A stretch of DNA of 64,000 bases from JANTGF01 sp033791445 (GTDB taxonomy: Bacteria; Bacteroidota; Bacteroidia; Bacteroidales; VadinHA17). Every line of letters starts with the position of its first letter. Within the stretch, counting starts at the first letter, position 1. Where the stretch lies: assembly GCA_033791445.1 (NCBI GenBank), contig JASJGS010000008.1, forward strand, positions 4,539-68,538, given 5' to 3'. Both the position numbers and the translations under genes were made by a program. Positions 26,835 through 35,600 of the stretch are shown here, in pieces. The notes below the pieces were generated by a model. The model was given only the letters and a program-made list of their open reading frames with translations. It was not told the origin of the DNA and did no database searches.

Positions 26835-28838
26835 GTGAAATCAATAATTATTTCAATTATTAAATATTTCTTTATTTATATTGTTTTTTTCTTTCTTTTT
26901 ATAAGCAGTTCAAATGCACAGGGATCAGGTGCCGAAACACTTATGACAATAGGAGGGCATTCTGTTTCAGTTGCAGAGTTTGAGCGAATATATTTAAAAA
27001 ATAGAAGTTTGGGAGAAGTTGGTAAGGGACCAATCTCTATTGATGAATATCTTGAGCTATTTGTAAACTTTAAACTTAAAGTAATTGATGCTGGAGATTT
27101 AGGTTATGACAAAAAACCTGACTTTATTAAGGAATTTAAAGGGTATGAAGATCAGTTGGCAAAACCATACCTTACTGATCAGGCTACTATTGACAGGCTG
27201 GTCAAAGAGGCATATGATAGAATGCAACATGATGTGAATGCCAGTCACATTCTTATAAAAACAAACCCGGATGCCAATCCTGAAGATACACTCATAGCCT
27301 ACGAAAAAGTCATGAAAATATCTGATCGGTTTCTTACTGGTGAATCTTTTGAGATGATTGCTCGCGGAACATCTGATGATCCTTCAGTAAAATCAAACGG
27401 AGGGAGCCTCGGGTACTTTACTGTCTTTCAGATGGTTTATCCATTTGAAACAGCTGCTTACAATTGCAGGGTTGGCCGTATGGTTTTTCCAGTACGAACA
27501 CGTTTTGGTTATCATATAATAAAGGTTCACGATAAAAGAAAAGCCATTGGGACCATAAAAGTTGCCCATATTATGGTATCCGTTCCGCAGGACTCTTCGC
27601 CAGAGGAAAAGAAAGCCGCTGAGGATAAGATTAATTCAATCTATACAAAAATCAAGAATGGAGGGGACTTCAAATTACTGGCCAAAGAGTATTCTGATGA
27701 TTATAATTCTGCACAGAATGGTGGTGAACTTTCCTGGTTTGGTACCGGAAGAATGGTTAAAGAATTTGAGAATGCAGCTTTTAACTTAAAACAAAACGGA
27801 GATGTATCCAAACCGGTTAGGACTGGCTTCGGTTGGCATATTATTAAACGTTTAGATAAGAAGGACATTGGTACACTTGAGGAGATGAAAGGTGAGATTG
27901 AGAAAAAAATATATTCCGGATCCCGTGCAAATATTGCAAAAGATGCATTTATCAAAAACTTAAAGGAAAAATACAATTTCAAAAATGACTCCTCCAAAAT
28001 ATGGCCATTGTACAACTCCCTAACAGTCTACTCATTCAAAAGTGGTGATTGGCAAAAACGACTTTCAAGATATTCCGGAAATACACTTTTCTCCTTTGGC
28101 GGAAAAAAATATTCTGTCGTTGACTTTGTGGATTTTTTAAAAGATCAACCTGGTTTGATTGAGAATGAGACTCCTACGTCTTATGTTAACAAAATGCTCA
28201 ATTCATATGAAACCAATGAACTCATAAGTTACGAAAAATCCCAGCTAAAGAATAAGTACCCAGATTATAAATATTTGATTAAAGAATATTATGAGGGTAT
28301 GTTGCTTTTTGAAATTTCTGACGATAAGGTATGGTCAAAAGCCGTGGAAGATACTATTGGGTTAAAAGAATTTTATAAAACATTAGGAAATGAGCATATA
28401 GGAGGGGAACAAATTGAAGTAATTCAGTTTAGCTACAGTTATAAAAAAGACCTTAAAGAGATAAATAAAGTAATTAAAAAGTGTAAAAAGGTAGGTGATA
28501 AATACAGTTGTTATTCAGACTTTTTTCCTTCCAGTTCAGAATCGGCAGCGGTAAATGTTAACCAAAAAAAGTATTTTAGAGGAGACAACTTCCAGATCGA
28601 TGCCCTTAACTGGAAAAAAGGATACAAGAAAACTTATAAGGTGGGTAATAAAACTATACTAACTTTAGTTAATGATGTTATAGAAGGGCAACCGAAAGAG
28701 CTGGATGAAATCCGTGGGCTGGTTATGTCTGAATATCAAAATTATCTTGAGAGCCAATGGCTTATCAAACTCAAAGAAAAATATCCTGTAAAGATTAACA
28801 CAGGAGAATTAAATGATCTTAAAACTAAACTCGATTAA
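26835..28838 (+). CDS. Periplasmic peptidyl-prolyl isomerase with two parvulin domains
   Basis: 667 residues, GTG start, signal peptide ending near SSNAQG. An N-terminal helical SurA/PrsA-like region (about 35-125) precedes two parvulin (PpiC) domains: ASHILIKT...FGYHIIKVHDKR (135-235) and VAHIMVSV...GFGWHIIKRLDKK (243-345). A C-terminal segment of over 300 residues has no recognised domain. It would act as chaperone and prolyl isomerase for outer-membrane proteins. First gene of a four-gene operon: the lipoprotein at 28847 follows by 8 bp, then a SurA-like gene, then OstA-like. Confidence 0.92.
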   Translation: MKSIIISIIKYFFIYIVFFFLFISSSNAQGSGAETLMTIGGHSVSVAEFERIYLKNRSLGEVGKGPISIDEYLELFVNFKLKVIDAGDLGYDKKPDFIKEFKGYEDQLAKPYLTDQATIDRLVKEAYDRMQHDVNASHILIKTNPDANPEDTLIAYEKVMKISDRFLTGESFEMIARGTSDDPSVKSNGGSLGYFTVFQMVYPFETAAYNCRVGRMVFPVRTRFGYHIIKVHDKRKAIGTIKVAHIMVSVPQDSSPEEKKAAEDKINSIYTKIKNGGDFKLLAKEYSDDYNSAQNGGELSWFGTGRMVKEFENAAFNLKQNGDVSKPVRTGFGWHIIKRLDKKDIGTLEEMKGEIEKKIYSGSRANIAKDAFIKNLKEKYNFKNDSSKIWPLYNSLTVYSFKSGDWQKRLSRYSGNTLFSFGGKKYSVVDFVDFLKDQPGLIENETPTSYVNKMLNSYETNELISYEKSQLKNKYPDYKYLIKEYYEGMLLFEISDDKVWSKAVEDTIGLKEFYKTLGNEHIGGEQIEVIQFSYSYKKDLKEINKVIKKCKKVGDKYSCYSDFFPSSSESAAVNVNQKKYFRGDNFQIDALNWKKGYKKTYKVGNKTILTLVNDVIEGQPKELDEIRGLVMSEYQNYLESQWLIKLKEKYPVKINTGELNDLKTKLD

Positions 28839-28846
28839 ATTATAAA

Positions 28847-29689
28847 ATGAAGTCTTACTGGTTCCTCCTATTAACAATTCTCTTTATTTCCTGTGAAAGT
28901 ACTCAAACCTTTAAAAGAGAAGATATTGTCGCCAAGGTAGGAGACAAAGTCTTATTAAAAAAAGATATTCCAATTATTTTTGAGAATATGACTTCTGAAG
29001 ACAGTACTAAGATTGTTCAAAAGTATACTCAGAATTGGGTAAAAAAAGAGCTGTTGCTTAAAAAGGCGGAGATTAATCTTAGTCAGATACAACAAGATGA
29101 AATAGATAAGCAATGTGAGGAGACAAGATCATCACTAACAATTCATCAATACGAACAGGAAATGATTCAGCGAAGGATGAATTCGGTTTTTACGGATGCG
29201 GAAATACAGGAGTATTATGACAATTATCCTGATAACTTTTTATTAAAGAATAGCATTGTTAAAGCACTTTACCTTAAAATTCCTGCATCAGCGCCAAATA
29301 TTGATAAAGTTAGAAAATGGTATAAGTCTGATGATGATGACGATCTTAACGAATTGGAAAATTATGGTTATCAGTATGCCAATAAATATGATGATTTTGA
29401 AGAAGATTGGATAAGTTTTGATGTACTGCTAAGTAAAATGCCTTTTGTTTCATCCAATCCAGACAGATACCTGAGATATACAAGAGATATTGAAACAAGT
29501 GACTCTCTATTCCACTATTTCGCGCATATTAGGGAATCTAAGTTAAAATCTACAGTTGCGCCTTTAGAATATGTTAGAGATGATATAGAGAGAGTAATTT
29601 ATAATCAGAGGAAGATAAAATTCATTCAGGAACTTGAAAACAGCCTATATCAGGATGCTATCTCCAACAATGAATTTGTAATTTATTAA
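28847..29689 (+). CDS. SurA-N-like lipoprotein lacking a parvulin domain
   Basis: 280 residues. Lipoprotein signal with lipobox LFISC (Cys16), so membrane-anchored. The AKVGDKVLLKKDIP motif and the following helices match the N-terminal chaperone region of SurA/PpiC proteins, but no HIL/GFHII rotamase motif is present; instead an acidic DDDDDL region occurs near residue 165. It probably acts as a chaperone without isomerase activity, placed between two genes that have it (8 bp and 13 bp spacing). Family call moderate because the sequence is divergent. Confidence 0.78.
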   Translation: MKSYWFLLLTILFISCESTQTFKREDIVAKVGDKVLLKKDIPIIFENMTSEDSTKIVQKYTQNWVKKELLLKKAEINLSQIQQDEIDKQCEETRSSLTIHQYEQEMIQRRMNSVFTDAEIQEYYDNYPDNFLLKNSIVKALYLKIPASAPNIDKVRKWYKSDDDDDLNELENYGYQYANKYDDFEEDWISFDVLLSKMPFVSSNPDRYLRYTRDIETSDSLFHYFAHIRESKLKSTVAPLEYVRDDIERVIYNQRKIKFIQELENSLYQDAISNNEFVIY

Positions 29690-29702
29690 TTAAAAAAAAG
29701 AA

Positions 29703-31049
29703 ATGGGAAAAGTCCATAGAATTATAACTATTTTATTCACAATAGCTATTAGCACAGCATTATATGCCCAGGAAAAAATAGTTGACCAGGTTGTTGCGGT
29801 TGTGGGAGGCAATATTGTTTTGCAATCAGATGTAGAGAATACCTTTCTGCAAATGCGGGCACAAGGTATGTCCTCAGAGGGTGATATGAAATGTGAAGTA
29901 CTTGAAGACCTCCTGGTGTCTAAATTGATGTTAAATCAGGCGAAAATAGATAGTATTGAAATCACTCCTGCACAGGTTGAGCGTGAGCTAAATCAACGAC
30001 TCAACATGTTTATTGAGCAAATTGGTTCAGAAGAACGACTTGAAGCCTATTATAACAAATCAATTCTGGAGATAAAAAGTGACTTCAGAGACCTGATACG
30101 GGAACAGCTGTTAACTCAAATGATGCAGGGCACAATCGCCAGTGAAATAACTGCTACACCATCAGAAATTAAGAATTTCTATAAGAAAATCCCCAAAGAC
30201 AGTTTACCCGTAATCCCCGCCCAGATTGAATACAGCCAATTGGTAAGAAATCCGCCTTTTTCTGATCAAGCAAAACTTGAAATTCGTAATGAGTTGTTAG
30301 ATTTGAGAAAACGAATCATTGAAGGTGAAGATTTTTCCACGCTTGCCATATTATATTCGGAAGATCCCGGGTCGGCAAGAAAAGGAGGTGAACTAGGATT
30401 TCAAGGGAGAAATGACCTGGTTCCTGAGTTTGCTGAAGCAGCCTTTTCACTAAAAGAGAATGCAGTTTCTCCGATCGTAGAAACAAAATTTGGATTTCAT
30501 ATAATTCAATTAATAGAAAGGCAAGATGAAAGGGTTAATGTAAGACACATATTGTTGAAACCAGAAGTTACTATGGAAGAAAGAGAGAAGGCTTTCGGTT
30601 TCCTCGATTCTTTAAATATTCAAATTCGTGGTGATTCATTGCCATTTAATATTGCTGTGCGCTTATTTTCTCAAGATGAAGAGACAAGAATGAGTGGAGG
30701 GATAGTGGTTAATCCTCAGACGGGTGATAGTAAATTTCAGCTTGACCAGCTTGACCAGGCTACTGCAGAAGCTGTTAGAAACTTGAAAATGGATGATGTT
30801 TCCAATCCTTTTGAAGCAAGCGATTTTACCGGTAACCCTATCTTTAAAATAATAAAGGTTACCAATCGTATTGATCCTCATCAGGCAGACCTTAAAAACG
30901 ATTATACCATTATTCAGGAAATGACAAAGAGGTCAAAGCAACAGCAGGAAATGTTGAACTGGATTGAAGAAAAACAGGAAACCACCTTTATTAAGATAGA
31001 TGAATCGTACAGAGGTTGCTCATTCAGAAGCAAGGGGTGGGTAAGATAA
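29703..31049 (+). CDS. SurA-like periplasmic chaperone/peptidyl-prolyl isomerase
   Basis: 448 residues. Signal peptide (ITILFTIAISTALYAQ), SurA N-terminal domain (VVAVVGGNIVLQSDVEN, about 24-150) and a first parvulin domain (QIEYSQLVR to GFHIIQLIER). A second, weaker one follows (NVRHILLKP to the NRIDPHQADL region). This is the closest match to E. coli SurA of the three genes here, and it should escort beta-barrel precursors to the BAM machine. Its operon neighbours on both sides are envelope-assembly genes. Confidence 0.92.
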   Translation: MGKVHRIITILFTIAISTALYAQEKIVDQVVAVVGGNIVLQSDVENTFLQMRAQGMSSEGDMKCEVLEDLLVSKLMLNQAKIDSIEITPAQVERELNQRLNMFIEQIGSEERLEAYYNKSILEIKSDFRDLIREQLLTQMMQGTIASEITATPSEIKNFYKKIPKDSLPVIPAQIEYSQLVRNPPFSDQAKLEIRNELLDLRKRIIEGEDFSTLAILYSEDPGSARKGGELGFQGRNDLVPEFAEAAFSLKENAVSPIVETKFGFHIIQLIERQDERVNVRHILLKPEVTMEEREKAFGFLDSLNIQIRGDSLPFNIAVRLFSQDEETRMSGGIVVNPQTGDSKFQLDQLDQATAEAVRNLKMDDVSNPFEASDFTGNPIFKIIKVTNRIDPHQADLKNDYTIIQEMTKRSKQQQEMLNWIEEKQETTFIKIDESYRGCSFRSKGWVR

Positions 31050-31074
31050 TTGCAATCCTGAAATCTTATGGTTT

Positions 31075-32646
31075 ATGACCAAAAGGACACTATTCAGCAG
31101 GGCCCTATTCTGTAATAATTCTCACACTAGGCCCAATATTTTGACCGCCAGTCAACTATTTCTCCCTCTTCTGGCAGGTTTCTTATTTGTTTTGCAGCCT
31201 GCTCTAGGCCAGGAAACCAAAGAAATAAAGCTTCTAAATGCTGATGTGATGAAGTTTGACCGATCATTGGGAAATGATGTAAAAAAGCTTATTGGAGCTG
31301 TAGACCTGGAGCTTGACGGAGCCTTTCTTAATTGTGACAGTGCCTATTTATTTCAGCGCGATTCAGTAGAAGCCTTTGGGCATGTATATATCAAACAAGG
31401 AGATACGCTGCATCTCTATGGTGACTACTTAAATTATTCAGCAAATACAAAACTAGCCCAACTCAGAAAAAATGTAAAGCTTATTGATAAAGAGTCAGAA
31501 CTAACTACCAATAGCCTGGATTTTAACCTCGATGAAAATCTGGGCTATTATCCAAGTTTTGGAAGAATTGTAAGTGGTGAAAATATTCTTACCAGCAACA
31601 AAGGGCTTTATTATACGAAGAGTAAAGTATTTCATTTTCAGGATAGTGTTGTAGTTGTCAATCCCGACTACACCATCTATTCCGATACTATGAAGTATCA
31701 TACTGTCACCAAGGTTACAACCTTTTTTGGTCCCACTGAGATCATTGGAGATAGCAGCTACATATATTGTGAAAAGGGGTACTATGATACTGAAAATGAT
31801 CTGTCTAGGTTCTCAGGTAATGCCTTATTAAAAAATCAGTCACAAACCATTGAAGGAGATTCCCTTTTTTATGATAGTAGAAATGGGATTGGTGAAGCCT
31901 ATCGCAATGTTAGTTTCTTTGACTCCCTTCAAAACATAATTCTTAAAGGGAATTTAGGCTTTTTTCAAGATGAGCCAGAAACAACAATGTTGACTGATAG
32001 TACAATGTTTATTCAGATACTGGAAGAAGGAGATAGTCTGTTTATGCATTCAGACACCCTTCGCTCAAGAATGGACAGTACGGGGCAAAATAAAATTGTA
32101 AGCGCTTATTACCATGTAAAAATGTTTTCAAGAGATTTGCAGGGATTGTGTGATTCACTAGCCTATTCCTTTGCTGACTCTGTTATGAAGTTCTATGGCA
32201 CACCCTATATATGGTCCGATGAAAACCAGCTTTCCTCAGAATTCACACAACTCTTTACCAAAAATCGCCAGCCCAACAGGATTGAGATGTTTGGCTCATC
32301 ATTTATTATATCAAAAGAGGATACAGCCTATTTTAACCAGATTAAGGGGAAAAATATGGTTGGACATTTTCGTGATAATGAGATTTACAGAATTGATGTG
32401 AGTGGTAATGGACAAAGCATTTATTTCGCCAGTGATGAAGGAAAGATAGTAGGTATGAACAAAGCTGAAAGCAGTGACATTGTATTATACCTTAGAGAAA
32501 ACAAAATTGAACAAATAAAATTCCTGAATCAGCCTGATATGCTATTAATTCCAAAGAATGAAATCAGTACAGGTAATTTAAGATTGGAAGGTTTTCAATG
32601 GAAAGAGCGGGAAAGACCCTTAAAGATGGCTGATATTTTCAAGTAA
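31075..32646 (+). CDS. OstA-like protein (LptA/LptD-N superfamily)
   Basis: 523 residues with an N-terminal hydrophobic segment (FLPLLAGFLFVLQPALGQ) likely to be a signal. The rest is a repeated beta-strand pattern typical of the OstA/LptA beta-jellyroll: DGAFLNCDSAYLF, GDTLHLYGDYLNY, GDSSYIYCEKGYYDT and similar blocks. LptA-type folds bridge lipopolysaccharide through the periplasm. Bacteroidota carry this long OstA-like form, thought to work in LPS transport. It follows the SurA-like gene by 25 bp and closes the operon before a hairpin. It lacks the LptD barrel. Confidence 0.87.
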   Translation: MTKRTLFSRALFCNNSHTRPNILTASQLFLPLLAGFLFVLQPALGQETKEIKLLNADVMKFDRSLGNDVKKLIGAVDLELDGAFLNCDSAYLFQRDSVEAFGHVYIKQGDTLHLYGDYLNYSANTKLAQLRKNVKLIDKESELTTNSLDFNLDENLGYYPSFGRIVSGENILTSNKGLYYTKSKVFHFQDSVVVVNPDYTIYSDTMKYHTVTKVTTFFGPTEIIGDSSYIYCEKGYYDTENDLSRFSGNALLKNQSQTIEGDSLFYDSRNGIGEAYRNVSFFDSLQNIILKGNLGFFQDEPETTMLTDSTMFIQILEEGDSLFMHSDTLRSRMDSTGQNKIVSAYYHVKMFSRDLQGLCDSLAYSFADSVMKFYGTPYIWSDENQLSSEFTQLFTKNRQPNRIEMFGSSFIISKEDTAYFNQIKGKNMVGHFRDNEIYRIDVSGNGQSIYFASDEGKIVGMNKAESSDIVLYLRENKIEQIKFLNQPDMLLIPKNEISTGNLRLEGFQWKERERPLKMADIFK

Positions 32647-32679
32647 TGTTTTGGAAAGAACTTATATTATTAAAGAAAT

Positions 32680-32700
32680 AAGGGCCCTAATGGGCCCTTT
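32680..32700. terminator. Hairpin between OstA-like gene and DUF2795 gene
   Basis: AAGGGCCC (32680-32687) and GGGCCCTT (32692-32699) form an 8-bp GC-rich stem with loop TAAT. Only short T runs follow on either strand, but its position between two converging stops fits a bidirectional terminator. Confidence 0.65.
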
Positions 32701-32705
32701 AGTTT

Positions 32706-32927
32706 TTAATATTCATCTTCGTTAAAAAAGAAATCGTCTTTGCTAGGATAATCAGGCCAGATATCTTCAATGCTTTCGTAGATATCCCCCTCATCCTCAA
32801 TACTTTGAAGGTTTTCAATAACCTCTAATGGCGCGCCTGAGCGAATTGCATAATCAATTAATTCCTCTTTGGTTGCAGGCCATGGCGCATCCTCAAGTTT
32901 TGATGCTAGTTCTAGTGTCCAATACAT
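32706..32927 (-). CDS. Small DUF2795 protein
   Basis: 73 residues. MYWTLELASKLEDAPWPATKEELIDYAIRSG matches the DUF2795 family; the part after residue 45 is very acidic (EDEGDIYESIED, DDFFFNEDEY). Small, cytoplasmic, function unknown; the helical domain of related proteins suggests interaction rather than catalysis. Stand-alone gene with 187 bp upstream without another gene. Confidence 0.85.
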   Translation of the reverse strand: MYWTLELASKLEDAPWPATKEELIDYAIRSGAPLEVIENLQSIEDEGDIYESIEDIWPDYPSKDDFFFNEDEY

Positions 32928-33114
32928 ACTTATAAATTTTGGATATACTAATGTAATATATCACCCTTAAAATTTTGCAAATATATAAAATTATAATTCA
33001 AAACAAAGAAGAAAGTAACTTTGTGAAAAATAATAATCTGCCAGCCATGTTTTAAAAATAAATAAACCAGAATAATCGCAGGTTTATTTCATTAAAAAGA
33101 AAAGAAATAAAAAG

Positions 33115-33663
33115 CTATAACTTTGGTTTCCAGGCGATTTCCTCAACACCCAAATCACTCGCAATTTTTCTTGAGAAAACAAATAAATAATCAGAAAGAC
33201 GATTAAGATATTTTAAAACCAAATCGATATTTTTAACAGAATCAGTAATTCTTAGAACATCACGCTCTGCTCTTCGACATACATTCCTCGCAATATGACA
33301 GTAAGAAACAGTCATGTGTCCTCCTGGTAGCACAAAAGATGTAAGTGGGTTAAGATTTTTCTCCATTCTATCTATTTCCTCTTCCAAATAAATTGTGTCT
33401 TCAGGTTTCATCTCTGGAAGTTTCAAATCCTCATCTCTCAAATCATTTGCTAGAATTGTAGAACAAACCATTAAACGGTCCTGAATCTCAAGCAAAGTTT
33501 TAACATCTGCTTCACTAATATCTATATCACGCAATAAACCAATATATGAAATCAATTCATCAATTGTGCCATATGCCTCCACTCTAGGATGAGTTTTTGA
33601 AACCCTCTTCCCTCCTACTAAAGACGTGGTACCTTTGTCGCCAGTTTTCGTATAGATCTTCAT
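33115..33663 (-). CDS. Cob(I)alamin adenosyltransferase, PduO type
   Basis: 182 residues. The N-terminus MKIYTKTGDKGTTSLVGGKRVSK is the ATP-binding loop of PduO-type enzymes, followed by AYGTIDELISYIG and the C-terminal CRRAERDVLR and LNRLSDYLFVFSR blocks. It transfers the adenosyl group of ATP to cob(I)alamin, giving coenzyme B12. Stand-alone gene; no cobalamin riboswitch is seen in the 166 bp upstream and no B12-dependent mutase is in the window. Confidence 0.94.
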   Translation of the reverse strand: MKIYTKTGDKGTTSLVGGKRVSKTHPRVEAYGTIDELISYIGLLRDIDISEADVKTLLEIQDRLMVCSTILANDLRDEDLKLPEMKPEDTIYLEEEIDRMEKNLNPLTSFVLPGGHMTVSYCHIARNVCRRAERDVLRITDSVKNIDLVLKYLNRLSDYLFVFSRKIASDLGVEEIAWKPKL

Positions 33664-33829
33664 AGTCTATTTTCTAAATGCATTTTGAAATTATTCTCTA
33701 ATATACTAATAAATAGCAATACATAGATAACTATAAGAAACCATTCTGGCTTCAAGCTACCTGGTGCTAACTTCGAAATAAGATTGGAATTATGACTAAA
33801 ATAAATGCTTAAAAGCAATTATAGTAGAA

Positions 33830-34534
33830 TTAGGAATTCATTGCCGCCTCCCTGTAAATATCACTTTCTACTTCACCATCCATCAACCGGATAATTCTCT
33901 TGGCTCTGAGGGCAATGTCTTCTTCATGGGTAACTACAATAACAGTATTGCCCAATTCATGAATATCATCTAGCAAGTCCATTATATCCTTAGAAGTTTT
34001 TGAATCGAGGTTCCCAGTTGGTTCATCGGCCAGAATAATAGATGGCTTATTAACCAGAGCTCTAGCTACTGCAACTCTTTGTCTCTGACCTCCAGATAGC
34101 TCATTCGGTTTGTGGTCCATTCTATCACCCAAACCAACGCTATCCAATACTTCTGTTGCTCTTTTTACCCTGGCACTCTTTGGTTTACCAGCATAAATAA
34201 GTGGCAGAGTAACATTTTCAAGAGCATTATACCTAGGCAGGAGATTAAAGGTTTGGAAAATAAAACCAATTTCGCTATTTCTAATTTCAGCCAACTGATT
34301 GTCTTCCATTTTACTAACATCATTTCCATTCAAAATGTATGATCCCTCAGTTGGTGTATCCAAACATCCCAGGAGGTTCAGTAGAGTAGATTTCCCAGAA
34401 CCTGAAGCCCCCATAATGGCCACATACTCATTCCTATCGATATCTACCGATACAGACCGCAATGCTTTCACTACAACAGTGCCTACATAATAGTTTTTAA
34501 TTATGTTTTTAATCTCTATTACTTTATTATTCAT
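33830..34534 (-). CDS. ABC transporter ATP-binding protein, LolD/MacB type
   Basis: 234 residues, one ATPase domain: Walker A GASGSGKS, signature ELSGGQRQRVAVARALV, Walker B IILADEPTGNLDS, and H-loop VVTHE. The LLGCLDTPTEGSYILNG pattern is typical of LolD/MacB/FtsE-type transporters, which move lipoproteins or peptides, or mechanically drive periplasmic partners. No permease gene is adjacent, so its partner is encoded elsewhere. Upstream on the minus strand a TTG with TAATTTCG 18 nt later is a near match to the promoter consensus. Confidence 0.92.
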   Translation of the reverse strand: MNNKVIEIKNIIKNYYVGTVVVKALRSVSVDIDRNEYVAIMGASGSGKSTLLNLLGCLDTPTEGSYILNGNDVSKMEDNQLAEIRNSEIGFIFQTFNLLPRYNALENVTLPLIYAGKPKSARVKRATEVLDSVGLGDRMDHKPNELSGGQRQRVAVARALVNKPSIILADEPTGNLDSKTSKDIMDLLDDIHELGNTVIVVTHEEDIALRAKRIIRLMDGEVESDIYREAAMNS

Positions 34535-34659
34535 GTGTTAAATCGATTGAAATTAGTCTACGAAATTAGTTTTTTATTGCTTAATACAAAAAGATAAAAA
34601 GTTAATTTTTACTAAAGCTATGCTTATTAGACAAAAGTTGTTTAATACATATTCCCAAT

Positions 34660-35457
34660 TTAATATTTAATTATAAAATTTTGCTTGGAAAGCTCCTTTT
34701 TAAAAAATACTATGCCCATGCGAAATAAGTCAATACTCACTTTCACTTCCTTCGACTTTATAATTTCTTGCCAAACTAGCTCCATTTCATCTGACCAATG
34801 GATATCATCAAAAATAAATATTGAATCATTATGAGATTTCTTCAAACATTGACTAAAATAATCCCATGTTGCATCAAAACTGTGGTTACCATCAAAATAT
34901 ACAAGATCAACGGAATCAATTTCATTTAATACGCTGGGTAAGGTAAACTCAAACAGGCCTTCAATTAATCTGATATTATCTTTCCGTAATAACTTAAAAT
35001 TGCTTTCTGCTACTCTTGCAAGTGGCTCTGCTCCTTCCAGGGTAATTACTCGGCCAATATTTGGACCTGACAGATAGAATGTACCTATACCCAATGAAGT
35101 TCCAAGTTCAATTATTGATAAAGGTTTGTATTTTTCTACCATATTGTACAGAACCCTTCCAAATTTATAAGGTGTAGAAGAATACCTCGCAATATTTGAA
35201 ATTTTCCGGGTGAGTCCTTGACTATTTGTGGAACCTACACCTGGATCCTCATAGGATACAAGTTCCTCATTCTTCAGGAGTTCATTCCTAAGTTTTTTTA
35301 CTTCAACAAAAGTCCGGTTTTCATCATGTTTATCTAATACGGAAGTAATAAAATCATATACAAAGGGTGAATGAATACCATGACCATGTCTGTGTTTTGC
35401 AAATAATGCATATTTAAGTGCACGTTCTGCCTTATGAAAATAATCCGAAAACTTCAT
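34660..35457 (-). CDS. SAM-dependent methyltransferase (O-methyltransferase-like)
   Basis: 265 residues. IIELGTSLGIGTFYLS is the SAM-binding loop; VITLEGAEPLARVAESNF, LVYFDGNHSFDATWDYF and IFIFDDIHWSDEME match the caffeoyl-CoA/catechol O-methyltransferase branch, where the DG and DD acidic residues bind a metal. The N-terminal part HRHGHGIHSPFVYDFI is conserved in Bacteroidota homologues. Substrate unknown. Stand-alone gene on the minus strand. Confidence 0.85.
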   Translation of the reverse strand: MKFSDYFHKAERALKYALFAKHRHGHGIHSPFVYDFITSVLDKHDENRTFVEVKKLRNELLKNEELVSYEDPGVGSTNSQGLTRKISNIARYSSTPYKFGRVLYNMVEKYKPLSIIELGTSLGIGTFYLSGPNIGRVITLEGAEPLARVAESNFKLLRKDNIRLIEGLFEFTLPSVLNEIDSVDLVYFDGNHSFDATWDYFSQCLKKSHNDSIFIFDDIHWSDEMELVWQEIIKSKEVKVSIDLFRMGIVFFKKELSKQNFIIKY

Positions 35458-35562
35458 CTAATATTCAATTTGCAATAAAAACCAAGTCTAAAGATTTATC
35501 AATAAAAAACAAGGATTAGAAAAAATTATACTGTCAGGATATATTTCTTTGGAAAGATAATC

Positions 35563-35570
35563 TAATTTTG
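35563..35570 (+). promoter_or_regulatory. Candidate -7 promoter element for recG
   Basis: TAATTTTG matches TAnnTTTG exactly and lies 30 bp before the recG ATG. No good -33 box is seen at the usual distance, so support is weak. Confidence 0.35.
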
Positions 35571-35600
35571 TTTATTCCTCTGTAGTATATTAAGCTTATT

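Noticed and set aside
33664..33829. Possible cobalamin riboswitch upstream of the PduO-type gene
   Set aside because: No B12-box-like sequence or stable stem is visible in this short AT-rich stretch.
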